DNA of 22,163 bases from Poteriospumella lacustris (Eukaryota; Sar; Chrysophyceae; Chromulinales; Dinobryaceae): the NCBI GenBank assembly GCA_008000375.1, contig SMOI01000477.1, positions 1-22,163 on the forward strand, given 5' to 3'. Below, in pieces: positions 8,101 through 17,300 of this stretch. The translations under genes and the position numbers were made by a program. Every line of letters begins with the position of its first letter. The first letter of the stretch is position 1. Below the pieces are notes generated by a model. It ran no database searches, was not told the DNA's origin, and saw only the letters and a program-made list of their open reading frames with translations.

Positions 8101-9012
8101 CGGGAAGGGACACCCTTCGATGTCGTCGTACTCGATGCCCTCGTGGAAATGATCGCTTTCCCATTGCGGGGTCGACACCGACGTCGACATTTGCAATTGC
8201 TGCAACGACGTCTCCACGAGATTCTCCAACTGACGTACGTTGTTTTCAAAGGCGAAGGTTTCGCTGGCAAAGGCGTCCCATTGACCCCTCGTCCCCTGAT
8301 CGGCCAGCGTGCACGCGAGTTTGTCCAACCGATCAAACGACGTGTTTAACTTCTCCAGTGGTTCTTGCAAGACACTCAAGAGGGTTTGATGCACGTGGAT
8401 GCTGTGATTGTATGCGTGCAATTGTTGGTGTTGTTTCTCTTCCAATGTCTCAATCAACAAATCGGCGATCTCCAGAAACAACGCTTCTTTGTCACTGTCA
8501 AACTCTGGACGAGGTACCTTGTCGAGCAGACACAGGGTCCCAATTTTCACCCCATTGACGACCAGATTGGCGCCTGCATAAAAACGTAAATTTTGCATGG
8601 CCCATGCGGACGGATGATGTTTGAACCGTTCGTCTTCTAAGAAATCATGAATCACGACCAGACGAGAGGTTTGTTCGGAGATCAGCGATGAATAAAAGGT
8701 CATGTCTTCTTTCTCTTGTTTGGAATAATTGAAACCCAGTTTTGATTTGAACCATTGCTTGGTGGCGTCTAAGAAGGACACAATGGCCAGTGGTACCTTG
8801 AAGGTACGTGCACACAAATGAGCGATACGTTCAAACGACTCTTCGGTATTCACATGGAATTGACCACATTGGTGGATAATGACGAGACGCTCATCATCGT
8901 TGTGCTCCAGCGCGGCGAATGTGTCAGGAATGTTGATAGGAGGCGGTCGGATGGACGTTGGAATCGAACTGGTTGGTGATGCAAGCTGCGGTTGAGAAGC
9001 TACGGTGCTCAT
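5143..9012 (-). CDS. GAF-domain protein with degenerate histidine-kinase-like core and long disordered tail
   Basis: A 1289-residue intronless protein, read from the only upstream ATG in the frame (9012-9010) to a TGA at 5145-5143. Residues about 57-190 form a GAF domain: ESFERIAHLCARTFKVPLAI, VSFLDATKQWFKSKLGF, TFYSSLI, FYAGANLVVNGVKIGTLCLLD. GAF domains bind small ligands or mediate dimers; no bilin-binding Cys is evident. Residues about 200-275 are two long helices placed like a histidine-kinase dimerisation domain, but the H-box position reads LLSVLQEPL without its His. Residues about 320-510 resemble a worn HATPase fold (MMMTMNQSISQML, then VTVVIDID, then VPLSFGLETTIQMLVHSL) lacking clear G-boxes. 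The remaining 770 residues are Ser/Thr/Ala-rich with basic RRxS motifs (about 709-745, 846-861) and a His-rich block (about 1107-1180). Likely a non-catalytic sensor or scaffold; partner unknown. Confidence 0.85.
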   Translation of the reverse strand: MSTVASQPQLASPTSSIPTSIRPPPINIPDTFAALEHNDDERLVIIHQCGQFHVNTEESFERIAHLCARTFKVPLAIVSFLDATKQWFKSKLGFNYSKQEKEDMTFYSSLISEQTSRLVVIHDFLEDERFKHHPSAWAMQNLRFYAGANLVVNGVKIGTLCLLDKVPRPEFDSDKEALFLEIADLLIETLEEKQHQQLHAYNHSIHVHQTLLSVLQEPLEKLNTSFDRLDKLACTLADQGTRGQWDAFASETFAFENNVRQLENLVETSLQQLQMSTSVSTPQWESDHFHEGIEYDDIEGCPFPSSMDSSAAATSPTNVPLEDISVTLWMRSLQAMIHSDRSLGGEQRIAIQSCLDDNVESIGDAYWLQHHLNASPVSQQMMMTMNQSISQMLNVAVVIYLRHFLSLSHSTTTTATTTTATTAALAAASSSSCAPTTTTTTTTAPLVTVVIDIDTDESAVIVEICPSQVTEKVPLSFGLETTIQMLVHSLRATLVEEGEKNAAYKVLLSVPLYHYDAMRPDAHNNLNRASRRVLLDDPSLASVVTIVHDQQHRDYTTPSHQHQHQRMDAKTTATDETAATAAAATSATAASAAAQPHETRAWASSLVSPVAKRPSTWMRTPSGRSPAPRSATHSPAPAPADEGPLRIATTTTIKAKGCDAASTTKISPKMGTTTSSSPGLVCDTTAMHIRAKPQPISPMVAAAAGSGNNSSNASRRGSPRVAVLLPSRRKDSFRRVSSSRALSSARPWWWQLLIHDDYHPPHHHPASESDELINVSRTSSSSSNLLHATRSTSNSNIRLLKKDSPKSPDAAAAPAAHDNASTTDAKRRESMLMTSSASAVASRRYKGTTPRRLTRTSSRISLSLLFTKSSSASDRGLGASEDTTDTATTTASPPVPPGETPRLSCSSSGSLSGGETSRSIRVPIPVLYPIAKTSSFAFTPAAKARVLKDVSASTTDSGSGSGGSGSNKPRTPRAVKDSDEQQTIVVASPRPSKQLHRTFSYEDIAKRMAASASQSLYAGHDETDTESMSYFSSSSASSSSAASSSSASSRISTMSSLSSSSSMPSPSQFTSVHTAATLDAATLPTVATEAPVRRPAQAPHHPKDDVVFSKHHHHHFQRPLPHDDGGGGSHHHQHHDHPHHRHHHYQQHREAAERSTHHHHHQAHHHHQHQQQHQLHRKALHNRRPSSQRAASSKTTAATASETTTTAATGFSSAYYHSHVLFPILAQSLHRHRSSSSSFAATATFRSPPPPPRTAVDSDPHHSTATPSASASSSVASSAGAGAAAMLFT
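5470..5695. repeat. CAC/CAT trinucleotide-rich coding tract (poly-His)
   Basis: On the minus strand CAC, CAT and CAG codons dominate, encoding runs such as KHHHHHF, SHHHQHHDHPHH and THHHHHQAHHHHQ in the GAF protein tail. On the plus strand it reads as GTG/GGT repeats, which creates several long spurious antisense frames. Confidence 0.85.
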
Positions 9013-9679
9013 TTTGTGTTCGGCGGATAGAAGTTGACTATTGTTTGCTTTTGGCTGTTTTGACTGTTTTTGGTGGAACGATATATATGGTGGCGAAATC
9101 AGATCAACAAGCAGGTTTCTCCGATTCGCCGACGACACTTTCCAACTTTTCTTGCGCCCACCAACCAAGAAAGCCAAACAAACGCAAACAACAAATATGT
9201 TCAACACAAACAATTTTCTATTCTATCCCAGCACGATGTTGAATCGTGCGCGTGCATCAATCAGTCTCGGGGAAGAAGAGAAGGAACAACAACAAAGAGA
9301 CAAAAATTCGATTGGCACTGCTGGGTGGACGCACCTCACCGGGCCAAGAGTGAGAGAGAGCCGTTGGGCGTGTCAGGTGGTACATACGTTACGTTGAAGA
9401 AACCTGCTCCGCCTACTGAACCCAGACAAGCCCAACTACCTATTTACCTTCATGCGGTCGACTCTCTCAAGCCGATCCCCACAGGCCGACATAGTCAACC
9501 TAACTGGAATTCTTACTTATTAATTAATTAATTACTTAATTAATTAATTAGTATATATATATAATAATATTGGTGTTATGATAAGTTCAGTAGGTTTGAA
9601 GCCGATAGCTTTTTTTTTTGCTAAATATGTGATGTATTGAAGATGTATTGAACAGGGAAGGGACAGCTGGAATAAATAT
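9013..9679. promoter_or_regulatory. Intergenic region: GAF gene promoter and SNF2 gene 3' flank
   Basis: Both neighbours are on the minus strand, so this 667-bp gap holds the 5' leader and promoter of the GAF gene (right of 9012) and the 3' flank of the SNF2 gene (left of 9680). A TATATAT block at about 9080-9088 lies some 70 bp upstream of the GAF start and could be a TATA-type element. The frame upstream of 9012 stays open to 9213 and would encode a hydrophobic stretch (NIFVVCVCLAFLV), but it has no ATG. No RNA gene seen. Confidence 0.5.
9517..9572. repeat. TAAT/TA simple-repeat tract
   Basis: About eight TAAT units, interrupted once by ACTT, are followed by (TA)n and ATAATAAT. It is the most AT-rich stretch of the window and lies just beyond the SNF2 gene stop codon, where it may help end transcription or act as an easily melted element. 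Confidence 0.85.
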
Positions 9680-12003
9680 TTACATCACCACACTCTCCAG
9701 ACTGGTGGTTATACGCAACGACGATGGATAGTCAACGGATAGAGCAGATCCTTCTCGAGGATGACGACATAACTGAGTGAGCAGGACATCGTAACCACTT
9801 TGGCGCTCACCCGCAGCATTTTCCCCGTCCTGGATCAATTTGCTGGCCAACACGACATCAATCGCGTCGTCGTTGTCACGCGGGTGCAACAACGTCGTCA
9901 TGGATTGTGATTCAATCGACAGGAGCACTTGTTCATCGTCTCTTTCGGATGACCCCGTCGGTTCATCGATGCCCCTGTCACCAGCATCAGCAGCGTCAGC
10001 AGCGTCAGTCGCGTCAGGGTCCTCCTCGGATGGCAAGCGGGACGACGAAGACGAAGAAGAAGATTCATCGTCACTGAAGATGGACTTTTGACCCTGCAGC
10101 ACGAATTGCAGCGACGTCTATACAGATACATGAAAACAAAACAAAACAACATGAGAAGGAAGAACCGCTACCGACGAGGTGGTGGTCATTCTTACCTTTT
10201 GCAATTGGCGCCGTAAGATGCTTTCTTCAATCGTATTCGGAATGATCATCCGATAGATGTAAATCTCCTTGGTTTGTCCTGGTCGCCAGATACGACCCAT
10301 CGTCTGTGCATCGACTGCAGGATTCCAATCCACATCCATCATCACCAAATGATTCGCGGCGACCAAATTCAATCCTTCGCCACCGGCTTTCGTCGCCAAC
10401 AATAAAATCGAAAACAAGGGCTCGTGGTTACTGGTCATCGTAGCACTGTTAAACAACTTCAATATCTTGTGCCGTGCATCGGTACTGACCGATCCATCAA
10501 TACGTAACGATGAAAACTTCTCCGACGAGACCATGACCTTGACCGCATCCAACGTATCCAGAAACGCCGATGCGACAATGACCTTTTCTTGCGGACGGGA
10601 ACGACGTAAATGGAGGAGAAGATTCCGCAAGGCACGTAACTTGGCGGATTGAGCGAGCAATAATGTCGCTCGATCCTGGATACTGATCGATGTTGATGTG
10701 GATGCCGATACAGACGACGACACCGACGACGATGACAGCGGTGGAATGGCCGCCGTCGCTGCGGCGACGACACCGTCGCTCGAGATGGCGGCACCGGCTC
10801 CATAACTACAAATCATTCTGGCTTTCATGAAGATAGGCAATAACGCAGGTGGTGTGGAGGAGGATTGTTGTTGCGCAGCCATCTTCTCTCGGGCACCGTC
10901 ACAACAGTGGCGGTACACATCGGTCTGTTGGTTGGTGCTGCCTCCACCCACGTCGGTTGGGTGTTCTTCTGCCAAGGAGGGCACGATGGCGGAGGCATCG
11001 TAATCAAAATTCACAAAGAGATACCGAATATGGCGCGCAGGAAGAATCTTCGCGAGCACTTGTTCTTTCGTTCGTCGCAACATCAGTGACTGCACCTTGG
11101 CCTGCAACTCCTGTTGGGCTTGTTTCCGCTGTTCGTCACCGGCCGATCCACTTCCTACCCCTTCATAACGCTCACGAAAAGCGACCACGTCATCACCAAG
11201 CACTCCCGGTGCAACAAAATTGACCAATGCGAACAATTCTTGCAAATTGTTTTGAACCGGCGTTCCCGTCATCACCACACGTCGCATTGCCGAACAGCCA
11301 TTCAATGCCAACGAAATCTTCGAATCTAGACCTTTAATACGATGACCTTCATCACAAAACACAAATTCCAAACTTGGAATCGTGTTTAAGGCTTGGGCAT
11401 AGATACGAAACTGATCATAACTCAATACCAGCAACGGGTGTTCCACGGCATGCGACGTGACAAACCGATTGACTTGTAGATCCAAACTCTACAAATCCAG
11501 CCCATGTACGAGTATTAACATACAAGGAAGAGGCCGCGAGAATTGTTTTAAAAACATACCTTAGCACTCTTGCTTTGATTGATGGCGCTTAACACAATCG
11601 CCGTGCGACCAAGCGACTCCGGGAACCAGCGTTGGAGCTCACTGTACCAGTTATTTATCAACCCAGTGGGACACAGGACAAGCCCTTTACATTGCATCGA
11701 TCGTGCCAAGATCCAGCTTGTGAAGATTGCCGTACAAGTCTTTCCGGTTCCCATATCATCTGCCAAAATCGCACCGGTACTCGTGCGAGCAGTCAATCGA
11801 TTCATTAGAAACTTCACAGCCTCTTGCTGATGTGGATGTAATTTCCCCCATTGTTGTTTTGACAAATATTGAGCAAAGGGTTGGTCTTTCACTTGTGATG
11901 GCGGCTCATTCGATGATGATTGTTGTGAAGTGGTTACTGCTGATGTCGAGGATGTCTTTTGGTTCTCCAATTGTTCTAACTTCCGTTTTAGTCCTGCAAA
12001 CAT
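9680..12003 (-). CDS. SNF2-family DNA translocase, RAD54/RAD54B-like (three exons)
   Basis: Exons 12003-11560, 11488-10196 and 10117-9680 join in phase 0 to give 724 residues. RAD54-type enzymes use ATP to move along duplex DNA and remodel Rad51 filaments in recombinational repair in the nucleus. Motifs in order: KLHPHQQEAVKFL at 55-67; motif I DDMGTGKT at 82-89; Ia VLCPTGLINNW; DEGH at 194-197; MTGTPVQNN at 221-229; LMLRRTKE; GGEGLNL with DVDWNP at about 515-540; motif VI QTMGRIWRPGQ at 543-553; NTIEESILRRQ. GILG/VLGD-type spacing after motif III and the LVLSYDQF segment favour RAD54B/RDH54 over chromatin remodellers. Only about 55 residues precede the helicase core, much less than the usual 150 or more, so the Rad51-binding N-terminus is absent or very short. 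Exon 3 adds a Ser/Asp-rich acidic tail (FSDDESSSSSSSS). It is divergent from the PTAR1-like gene. Confidence 0.88.
10118..10195 (-). other. Intron 2 of the SNF2/RAD54-like gene
   Basis: 78-nt intron with donor AAAAG|GTAAGA and acceptor TGTATAG|ACG. Removing it joins ..RRQLQK to TSLQFVLQGQK in phase 0. Without splicing the frame stops at the acceptor TAG itself. Confidence 0.85.
11489..11559 (-). other. Intron 1 of the SNF2/RAD54-like gene
   Basis: 71-nt intron with donor CTAAG|GTATGT and acceptor TTTGTAG|AGT. It contains GTTAATAC, a possible branch region. Removing it joins ..NQSKSAK to SLDLQVNRF in phase 0, continuing the conserved stretch between helicase motifs Ia and II. Confidence 0.85.
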
Positions 12004-12344
12004 CTCCTATATACTCCCTTCTCCTCTCGTTACTTAACCTGAACACTCAATCAGATTCAATAACAATAATGTTGACGAAAGATTACATTTCGCTATTTGT
12101 TGGTATTCATTTGGCATTCATTCAAAACTCAAAACAACAAATGATCAATGTCGTAGGTACGTTTACCGCTTCGTAGTGCTGATTAATAAGTGACATATAA
12201 CTAGTAAGAAGATGTACCTCCTAAACCACCTGGGAAAGACACGAATCATCAGAGGTATCAACTCTCTCTTGTAATCGTCATTATCCATACTGGAAATGAT
12301 CCCAGGAAAGAAATTTTATCTCTAAGAGGTTGTATTTTTCAAGA
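12004..12344. promoter_or_regulatory. Divergent promoter between SNF2/RAD54-like and PTAR1-like genes
   Basis: 341 bp separate the two start codons. A TATATA lies at 12007-12012, only a few bases upstream of the minus-strand ATG and too close to be its TATA box. For the plus-strand gene, TCATTATCCAT at 12278-12288, about 57 bp before the ATG, resembles the oomycete initiator plus flanking element (TCATTYYNCAWTTT) with a few mismatches. A second, similar TCATTTGGCATT lies at 12107-12118. No RNA gene or open frame of note. Confidence 0.5.
12278..12288 (+). promoter_or_regulatory. Possible Inr-like initiator of the PTAR1-like gene
   Basis: TCATTATCCAT matches most of the oomycete-type initiator TCATTYYNCAW and sits at a plausible distance (57 bp) from the ATG at 12345. 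With a short degenerate motif a chance match is quite possible. Confidence 0.3.
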
Positions 12345-13670
12345 ATGGAGGCATGGTATGATGAAATATGCCGCGTTTGGAGCACCGAAAACGTGCGAGA
12401 GATTGACTTCATGCCGGTTTTGTCGCCTCCATATGTTCTCTACGCCGAAAATACCTTGGGAATATCAATGAAAGTCATCAAAGATCTATATCTCTATGCA
12501 TATCAACGATTTTTATCAGTATCAAATCAAAACAGACAATTATCGGACAGTGCAAGTCTCATGCAAGCCAGCTTGGTCCTGTTGACCATCAAAGCCGATT
12601 TCCCCATGGCGTACAATGTACGAAAGGAAGTATTATTGACAGAAGATACCCTGGAAAGATATGGACAAGAAATTCAAAAACTACACACGTTGTTTTCGAG
12701 GCATCCGAAATCACCTTCCGCATGGCAACATGTTCGGTGGTGTTACCTTCAACGACAACGACTACGCCAATCTTCTCAGAAGAAGCAAATAGAGACGATT
12801 TGGCCACCTGGGGCGATTCTGTTACCTTCCGAAATCGAAACAGAACGTGAAATTTGTCGTCGCAGCGCTGATCGCTACCCAAAGAACTACTACGCTTGGA
12901 TGCATCGTCTTTGGCTCCTTCCCAGCATGACCTTGTCACAGGTATGGTCTTTGAAAATGCCTCTCCCAAACCCTCTTTCTAACATATCTACTCTTGTATC
13001 ATCTTCTTCTTCTTCTAGTTAGAAGACGAATATTCCTTCACGTATGATTGGCTGTACATGCACACATCAGATCATTCAGCGATGCATCACTTGATTCAAA
13101 TCATTCACCACGTCGTACAGTTGGAAATGACACCAGAGAGTGAACAGAAGCCACCTGCAAATGAGGTCCAAGAGGGATTTGAAAGTATTCTCCGAGCCAA
13201 ACAAGTAGCACAGGCGGAATCGTTGGAATCCGAAATACGGGAGCTGGCCACCGCCAGGACTGATGTCGTTTCTTTTACCAGCAGCAGTTCTCGATGGATA
13301 TCGACATTGACATCAGCGTTATCTGCGAACTTGGTTCTACTGGTGAAGAGACCAGAGTCAGAAACCTTATGGCTGGGACAGAAAATGCTGCTGCTTCTCT
13401 GTTGCCAAGCTCTTCCTCGCGAAGCTGACGTTCCGGTAAGTGCTCCTATCGAAGGTGTAAAGCAATGAATGTGATGACTGATTCTCCCTCGGATAGAATA
13501 TCTTACTACCTATTCTACAAGAGGACACGAAGCGAATACTCGGCTGCATCGCATGGTGTCAAGAAACAGGATGTCACACCTCTTTTGTGAGTGAGAAGAA
13601 CTTGCATCTGGTTCACAAGTACCAGCAGTTTGTCCAGCAGAGACTGCAATCGTTTTCCCAACAAGGTTAA
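12345..13670 (+). CDS. PTAR1-like protein prenyltransferase alpha-subunit repeat protein (three exons)
   Basis: Exons 12345-12941, 13019-13435 and 13497-13670 join in phase 0 to give 395 residues, close to the usual length of PTAR1. PTAR1-type proteins pair with a prenyltransferase beta subunit in the cytosol (in animals, GGTase III with RabGGTB, acting on the SNARE Ykt6 and others). Five alpha-helical repeats are visible: ADFPMAYNVRKEVL at 84-97; KSPSAWQHVRWCYL at 122-135; RYPKNYYAWMHRLWLL at 177-192; EYSFTYDWLYMHTSDHSAMHHL at about 203-224, matching the typical FT..W...H.SD.S..H core; and KRPESETLWLGQKMLL at 309-324. The start is the first ATG; upstream only a TTG is in frame. The stop is TAA. 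It is divergent from the RAD54-like gene with a 341-bp shared promoter. An ordinary prenyltransferase alpha subunit is less likely, given the weak W..R motifs. Confidence 0.86.
12942..13018 (+). other. Intron 1 of the PTAR1-like gene
   Basis: 77-nt intron with donor CACAG|GTATGG, a branch-like CTAAC at about 12979, a long TCT-rich pyrimidine tract and acceptor TTCTAG|TTA. Splicing joins LPSMTLSQ to LEDEYSFTYDW, restoring a prenyltransferase repeat. Confidence 0.87.
13436..13496 (+). other. Intron 2 of the PTAR1-like gene
   Basis: 61-nt intron with perfect donor CCG|GTAAGT and acceptor CGGATAG|AAT. GACTGAT near 13477 could be the branch site. Splicing joins ..PREADVP to NILLPILQED, and the frame then ends at TAA 13668-13670. 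Confidence 0.85.
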
Positions 13671-14376
13671 TGCGTTCTTTGCGGTTTGACATGAAGTATA
13701 GCGCGTTGTAATTGAAAGAGAGCACTTGGTTCTCGTATATGTCCCTCCCGTATTAGCGGTGATATGGCGACTATTCACTTGCTCCTGCATTGCTCATCCA
13801 CTGAACGCTAATCTCCCAGCAACTATTCTCGTTCATCGACAGTCGATATTCCCCTCACCAACGAGTCAACTCACGATCCGCGTCGGAGTCGCTATCACAA
13901 TAGCAAAGTGCCCTCCCCACTGCTACAACGGGCTTGACTGCGCTTCGCTGGCCACGCTTTGATTCCCTCAAAGTTGGCATGCATCCCACGTGTCAACCGA
14001 TTGGTTGGTTGATCAACGTTGGAAACTTGTGGTAAACGTTGTCTCGGTAAATGATTCCCAATACTTTTCATCCTTCTGCTTGTACTGCGTGATCCCCAAT
14101 GGACGTTTCACTTTTTGTGATTGTTCGCGACGATGATGACGATCGAGCGATCGAGCGGCGTCTTCTTCTTTTCCGCTGTTTTCTCTCTTTTTTCATGTCC
14201 TTGTGGCGTCTGTTGATTGCGATGCTGGAACTGTTCCTCGGCTGCGATCATCTCTATTCGTCTTATTCATCTTTTGAAGTATTCATGACGAGTAATTGGT
14301 GAAACGAGAGATTTTCATACTGGTATAATTAGTTCTTTTTGATTCTGCAGGAGTAGTCTGTGGTTCTTTGGGTGAT
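13671..14376. promoter_or_regulatory. Intergenic region upstream of the NWD1-like gene
   Basis: 706 bp holding the 3' flank of the PTAR1-like gene and the promoter and 5' leader of the giant STAND gene. A small ATG-started frame at 13726-13962 shows no family feature. Another at 14099-14302 (67 codons) has a hydrophobic segment and could be a spliced upstream exon (see findings). A strong pyrimidine tract with CAG at 14329-14350 resembles a splice acceptor just before the open frame of the STAND gene. No tRNA-like fold was recognised. Confidence 0.45.
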
Positions 14377-17300
14377 ATGAACGAGAGGAGGGATGCAACG
14401 TGGTCAATGGAAGAGACCCGGCGTCTTCTGGGTGGTGAATGGGCTGTTATTGACTCGCAATCGAAGCTGTGGACGATGAAAGAGAAACGACAACTGCTCA
14501 TCTTTGTGTCCTCTACCTTCACCGATACCCATCTTGAGCGTGATATCCTAATGGAGAAAATATTTCCCCGTCTTCAGGGCGAAGCCATGAAATATGACGT
14601 CTCGGTAGCTATTAGTGATATGAGATATGGTGTTCGTGACGAAAATACGAAAGACCACAAGGCATGGTTGTATTGCAAGCGAGAATTGGAGCGGTGCTTT
14701 CATCATTCATCAGGTTTATTTTTCTTATCACTACAAGGTGACAAGTATGGTTCACGGCCACTCCCACGTTCTGTTGATCGTGATGTGATGAATTTACGTC
14801 TGGATGATTGGTTGACACACATCCAAGAACAAGGTTCCACGGCCGATGAGTATCTACAATACTGGCAATACTTCCATCGTTGGTATGAGCTTGATGAGAA
14901 TGCGATACCAGCAGAGTTTGTACTCCGAGAATTGCACAGTGTAAACGATTCGTCGTTCTGGCAAGATGTGGTTCCGACGTTACGAAAGGCGTTGATGGAT
15001 CTTCCCTGTGATCGTGATTGTCCAGATATTCGTGTGGGTCAAAGTGTTACCGAATGGGAAACACGGTATGCCTTACATTTGATGAAACGTCACTCTCATT
15101 CCGCTACTTTTCCATCTACTTCGAACGAAACTCCGCCAGTGGTAGTGATAGATGAACAGCAAAAGAATCGTATGCTGTGGTTACATCGGCATTTTGAGTC
15201 AGGTATTGCCTCGACGGATGATGTATCGGGTCTCTTAGCCGATCAACATTTAGATCCGGACGTCGCAGCAAAGTTAAACGAACTGTTACGCATTCTACGT
15301 GATCATTTGGGGCATGAAGCTGAAGTATATTCTGCAGATTCAGAGCCTACAGAACGCGAACGTGCCTTCAGTGCCAGTGCAGCTGCCCCAGCACGAGGAT
15401 TGTCATCGTCGGTATCATCTTCATTATCCTCTCGAGGAGGTCGACCGTTGTTGTTGCGATGCGCATCTTCTTCGGAGTATTTAGATGTGATTCATCAACG
15501 GCAATTACTGAAACAACAATCGGTTGGTTCACATGGCAGCGGCTCGCAACATCCCCATCAGACCTTCGGTCGCTATCCCCCGTTACCCATGTCACGACAA
15601 TCGTCGATTCAGTACAGTGAGTCCACCGATGATATACACAATCGTTCACGAAGTAGTACCTCGTTCTCCTTAGCTGGGTTGGCTATTTCTCGTCAGGTTT
15701 CGGTGGGAGGGGATGCAAGCATGGATCAGCTACCACCACATCTGGAACTACCGTGGCAAACGTCGGTGGATGCGACGGCCGTTACAATCACAACACCAGC
15801 CTCAGCAACAACTGCACTTCAACAATATCTCACGTCGTGGGAGCAGGTTACCTATGATGCCTTACATGAGGAGTTACAACGTATCGCAATGGAGTCGTCA
15901 GCTGCTCACGGTGATTCCTCTTCTTCAGCTTCCGCTGCTCCACCACCAGAACATCCCCGTACCGACGACGATATTCAACATCAGTTGACGTTGAATGGCG
16001 GGTTCGATTCGACAACCAGACTACGTGAAATGTTGCACCATTGTCATTGGGCCATGGAAAAAGTGACCACCTTCATAGGACGAGAGGTATTGCAACAGAA
16101 GATCTTAGATCAATTGCAAGCGTTTGCCAACACCATCGCACCAACATCCGGGGCTGGACTGAATCGAAAGAAACCACAAGCGTCACCTGGGAAACCCCTC
16201 AAAAGTGCGATTTCATTGGTATTAGTAGGGGAATCAGGGTGTGGAAAAACAGCATTGATGGCGCGAATGGCCCAGCTCTTGTATACCTTGGAACAAGAGC
16301 AATGGTTGGCTTCGTCTTCGACGTATCCCCGTCGACCGGTTATCATTCGTTTTTGTGGAACCTCGTCGGCCTCCACCAATGCCTTGGCGCTGATGCAATC
16401 GATAATTCATCAAGTCACGTACCTATACGATGTCGATTTGGCTTCGCTTGACGTCTCGTCTTCTTCGTCGTCCTCCCGAAACACCCCAGTGGGGACGGAT
16501 ACGGTGGATGTTGCCTCTTCTGGCGGTTCTCTCTATCATCAAACGGTACAACAGTTTCATCGCCTGCTGGCGAAGTATCCCGTTTTGCTGTTATTAGACA
16601 GTTTGGATCAACTCTCCGATGACTATGAAGCTCGTAGTGAGTTGTCCTTTTTGAAAGGACTGAACGTGGTACATCCTCGAACACGAATCATCGTGTCGAC
16701 GTTACCCGATGAAACCATTTCCACGACATTTAATCGTCCGTCACAGACGTTGAAGCGGTATGCGTATCAATGCGATAGTCGTTTACAAGAATGGCATGTT
16801 CCGCGGATCGTGGTACGACCCTTCGGTGCTTTTGTCGATGACGACGACACGGAAGACGATGCGGATGGTGCACCAATGTTGTTATCCTCATTAGCCGTGG
16901 CACGGGAGGTCACACGAAGTATCAGTCAAGAATCAGAACCTGAGTATGGATTGATCGTACGTCATATCTTGACGAAACAATATGGACGAACATTGACCAC
17001 GGCGCAATGGACCTATTTGTTGCATCAAGCGGCCGAGGAACCGACTGCATTGTATTTACAGTTGGCGTGTCGCGTAATTTCTTCGTGGTCGAGTTTCCCA
17101 CCGAGTAATCCGACGGCAACATCCTTGTTCATGGAACTCTCTGGTGGAGTCGTTCATGTGATTCATCAAGTGCTGGATATCTTGGAATATACTTATGGTC
17201 AAGCCTTGGTACGGATGGTATTGGGTTACATTACAACAGCTCAATCGGGTATTCGTGACAGTGAAATGTGCGATTTGTTATCGTTGGATGATGGTGTCAT

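Noticed and set aside
7549-8349. 266-codon plus-strand frame inside the GAF gene
   Set aside because: It is antisense to the GAF protein's conserved-looking region; its Arg/His/Gly composition is what reverse reading of that gene gives.
9013-9213. In-frame N-terminal extension of the GAF protein with a hydrophobic segment
   Set aside because: The frame stays open but begins with TTG, has no ATG, and spans the probable TATA-like and leader region. The first ATG at 9012 starts a clean GAF protein.
9840-10091. Acidic plus-strand frame opposite exon 3 of the SNF2 gene
   Set aside because: It is antisense to the Ser/Asp-rich tail, where codon symmetry (TCG/CGA, GAC/GTC) keeps the other strand open.
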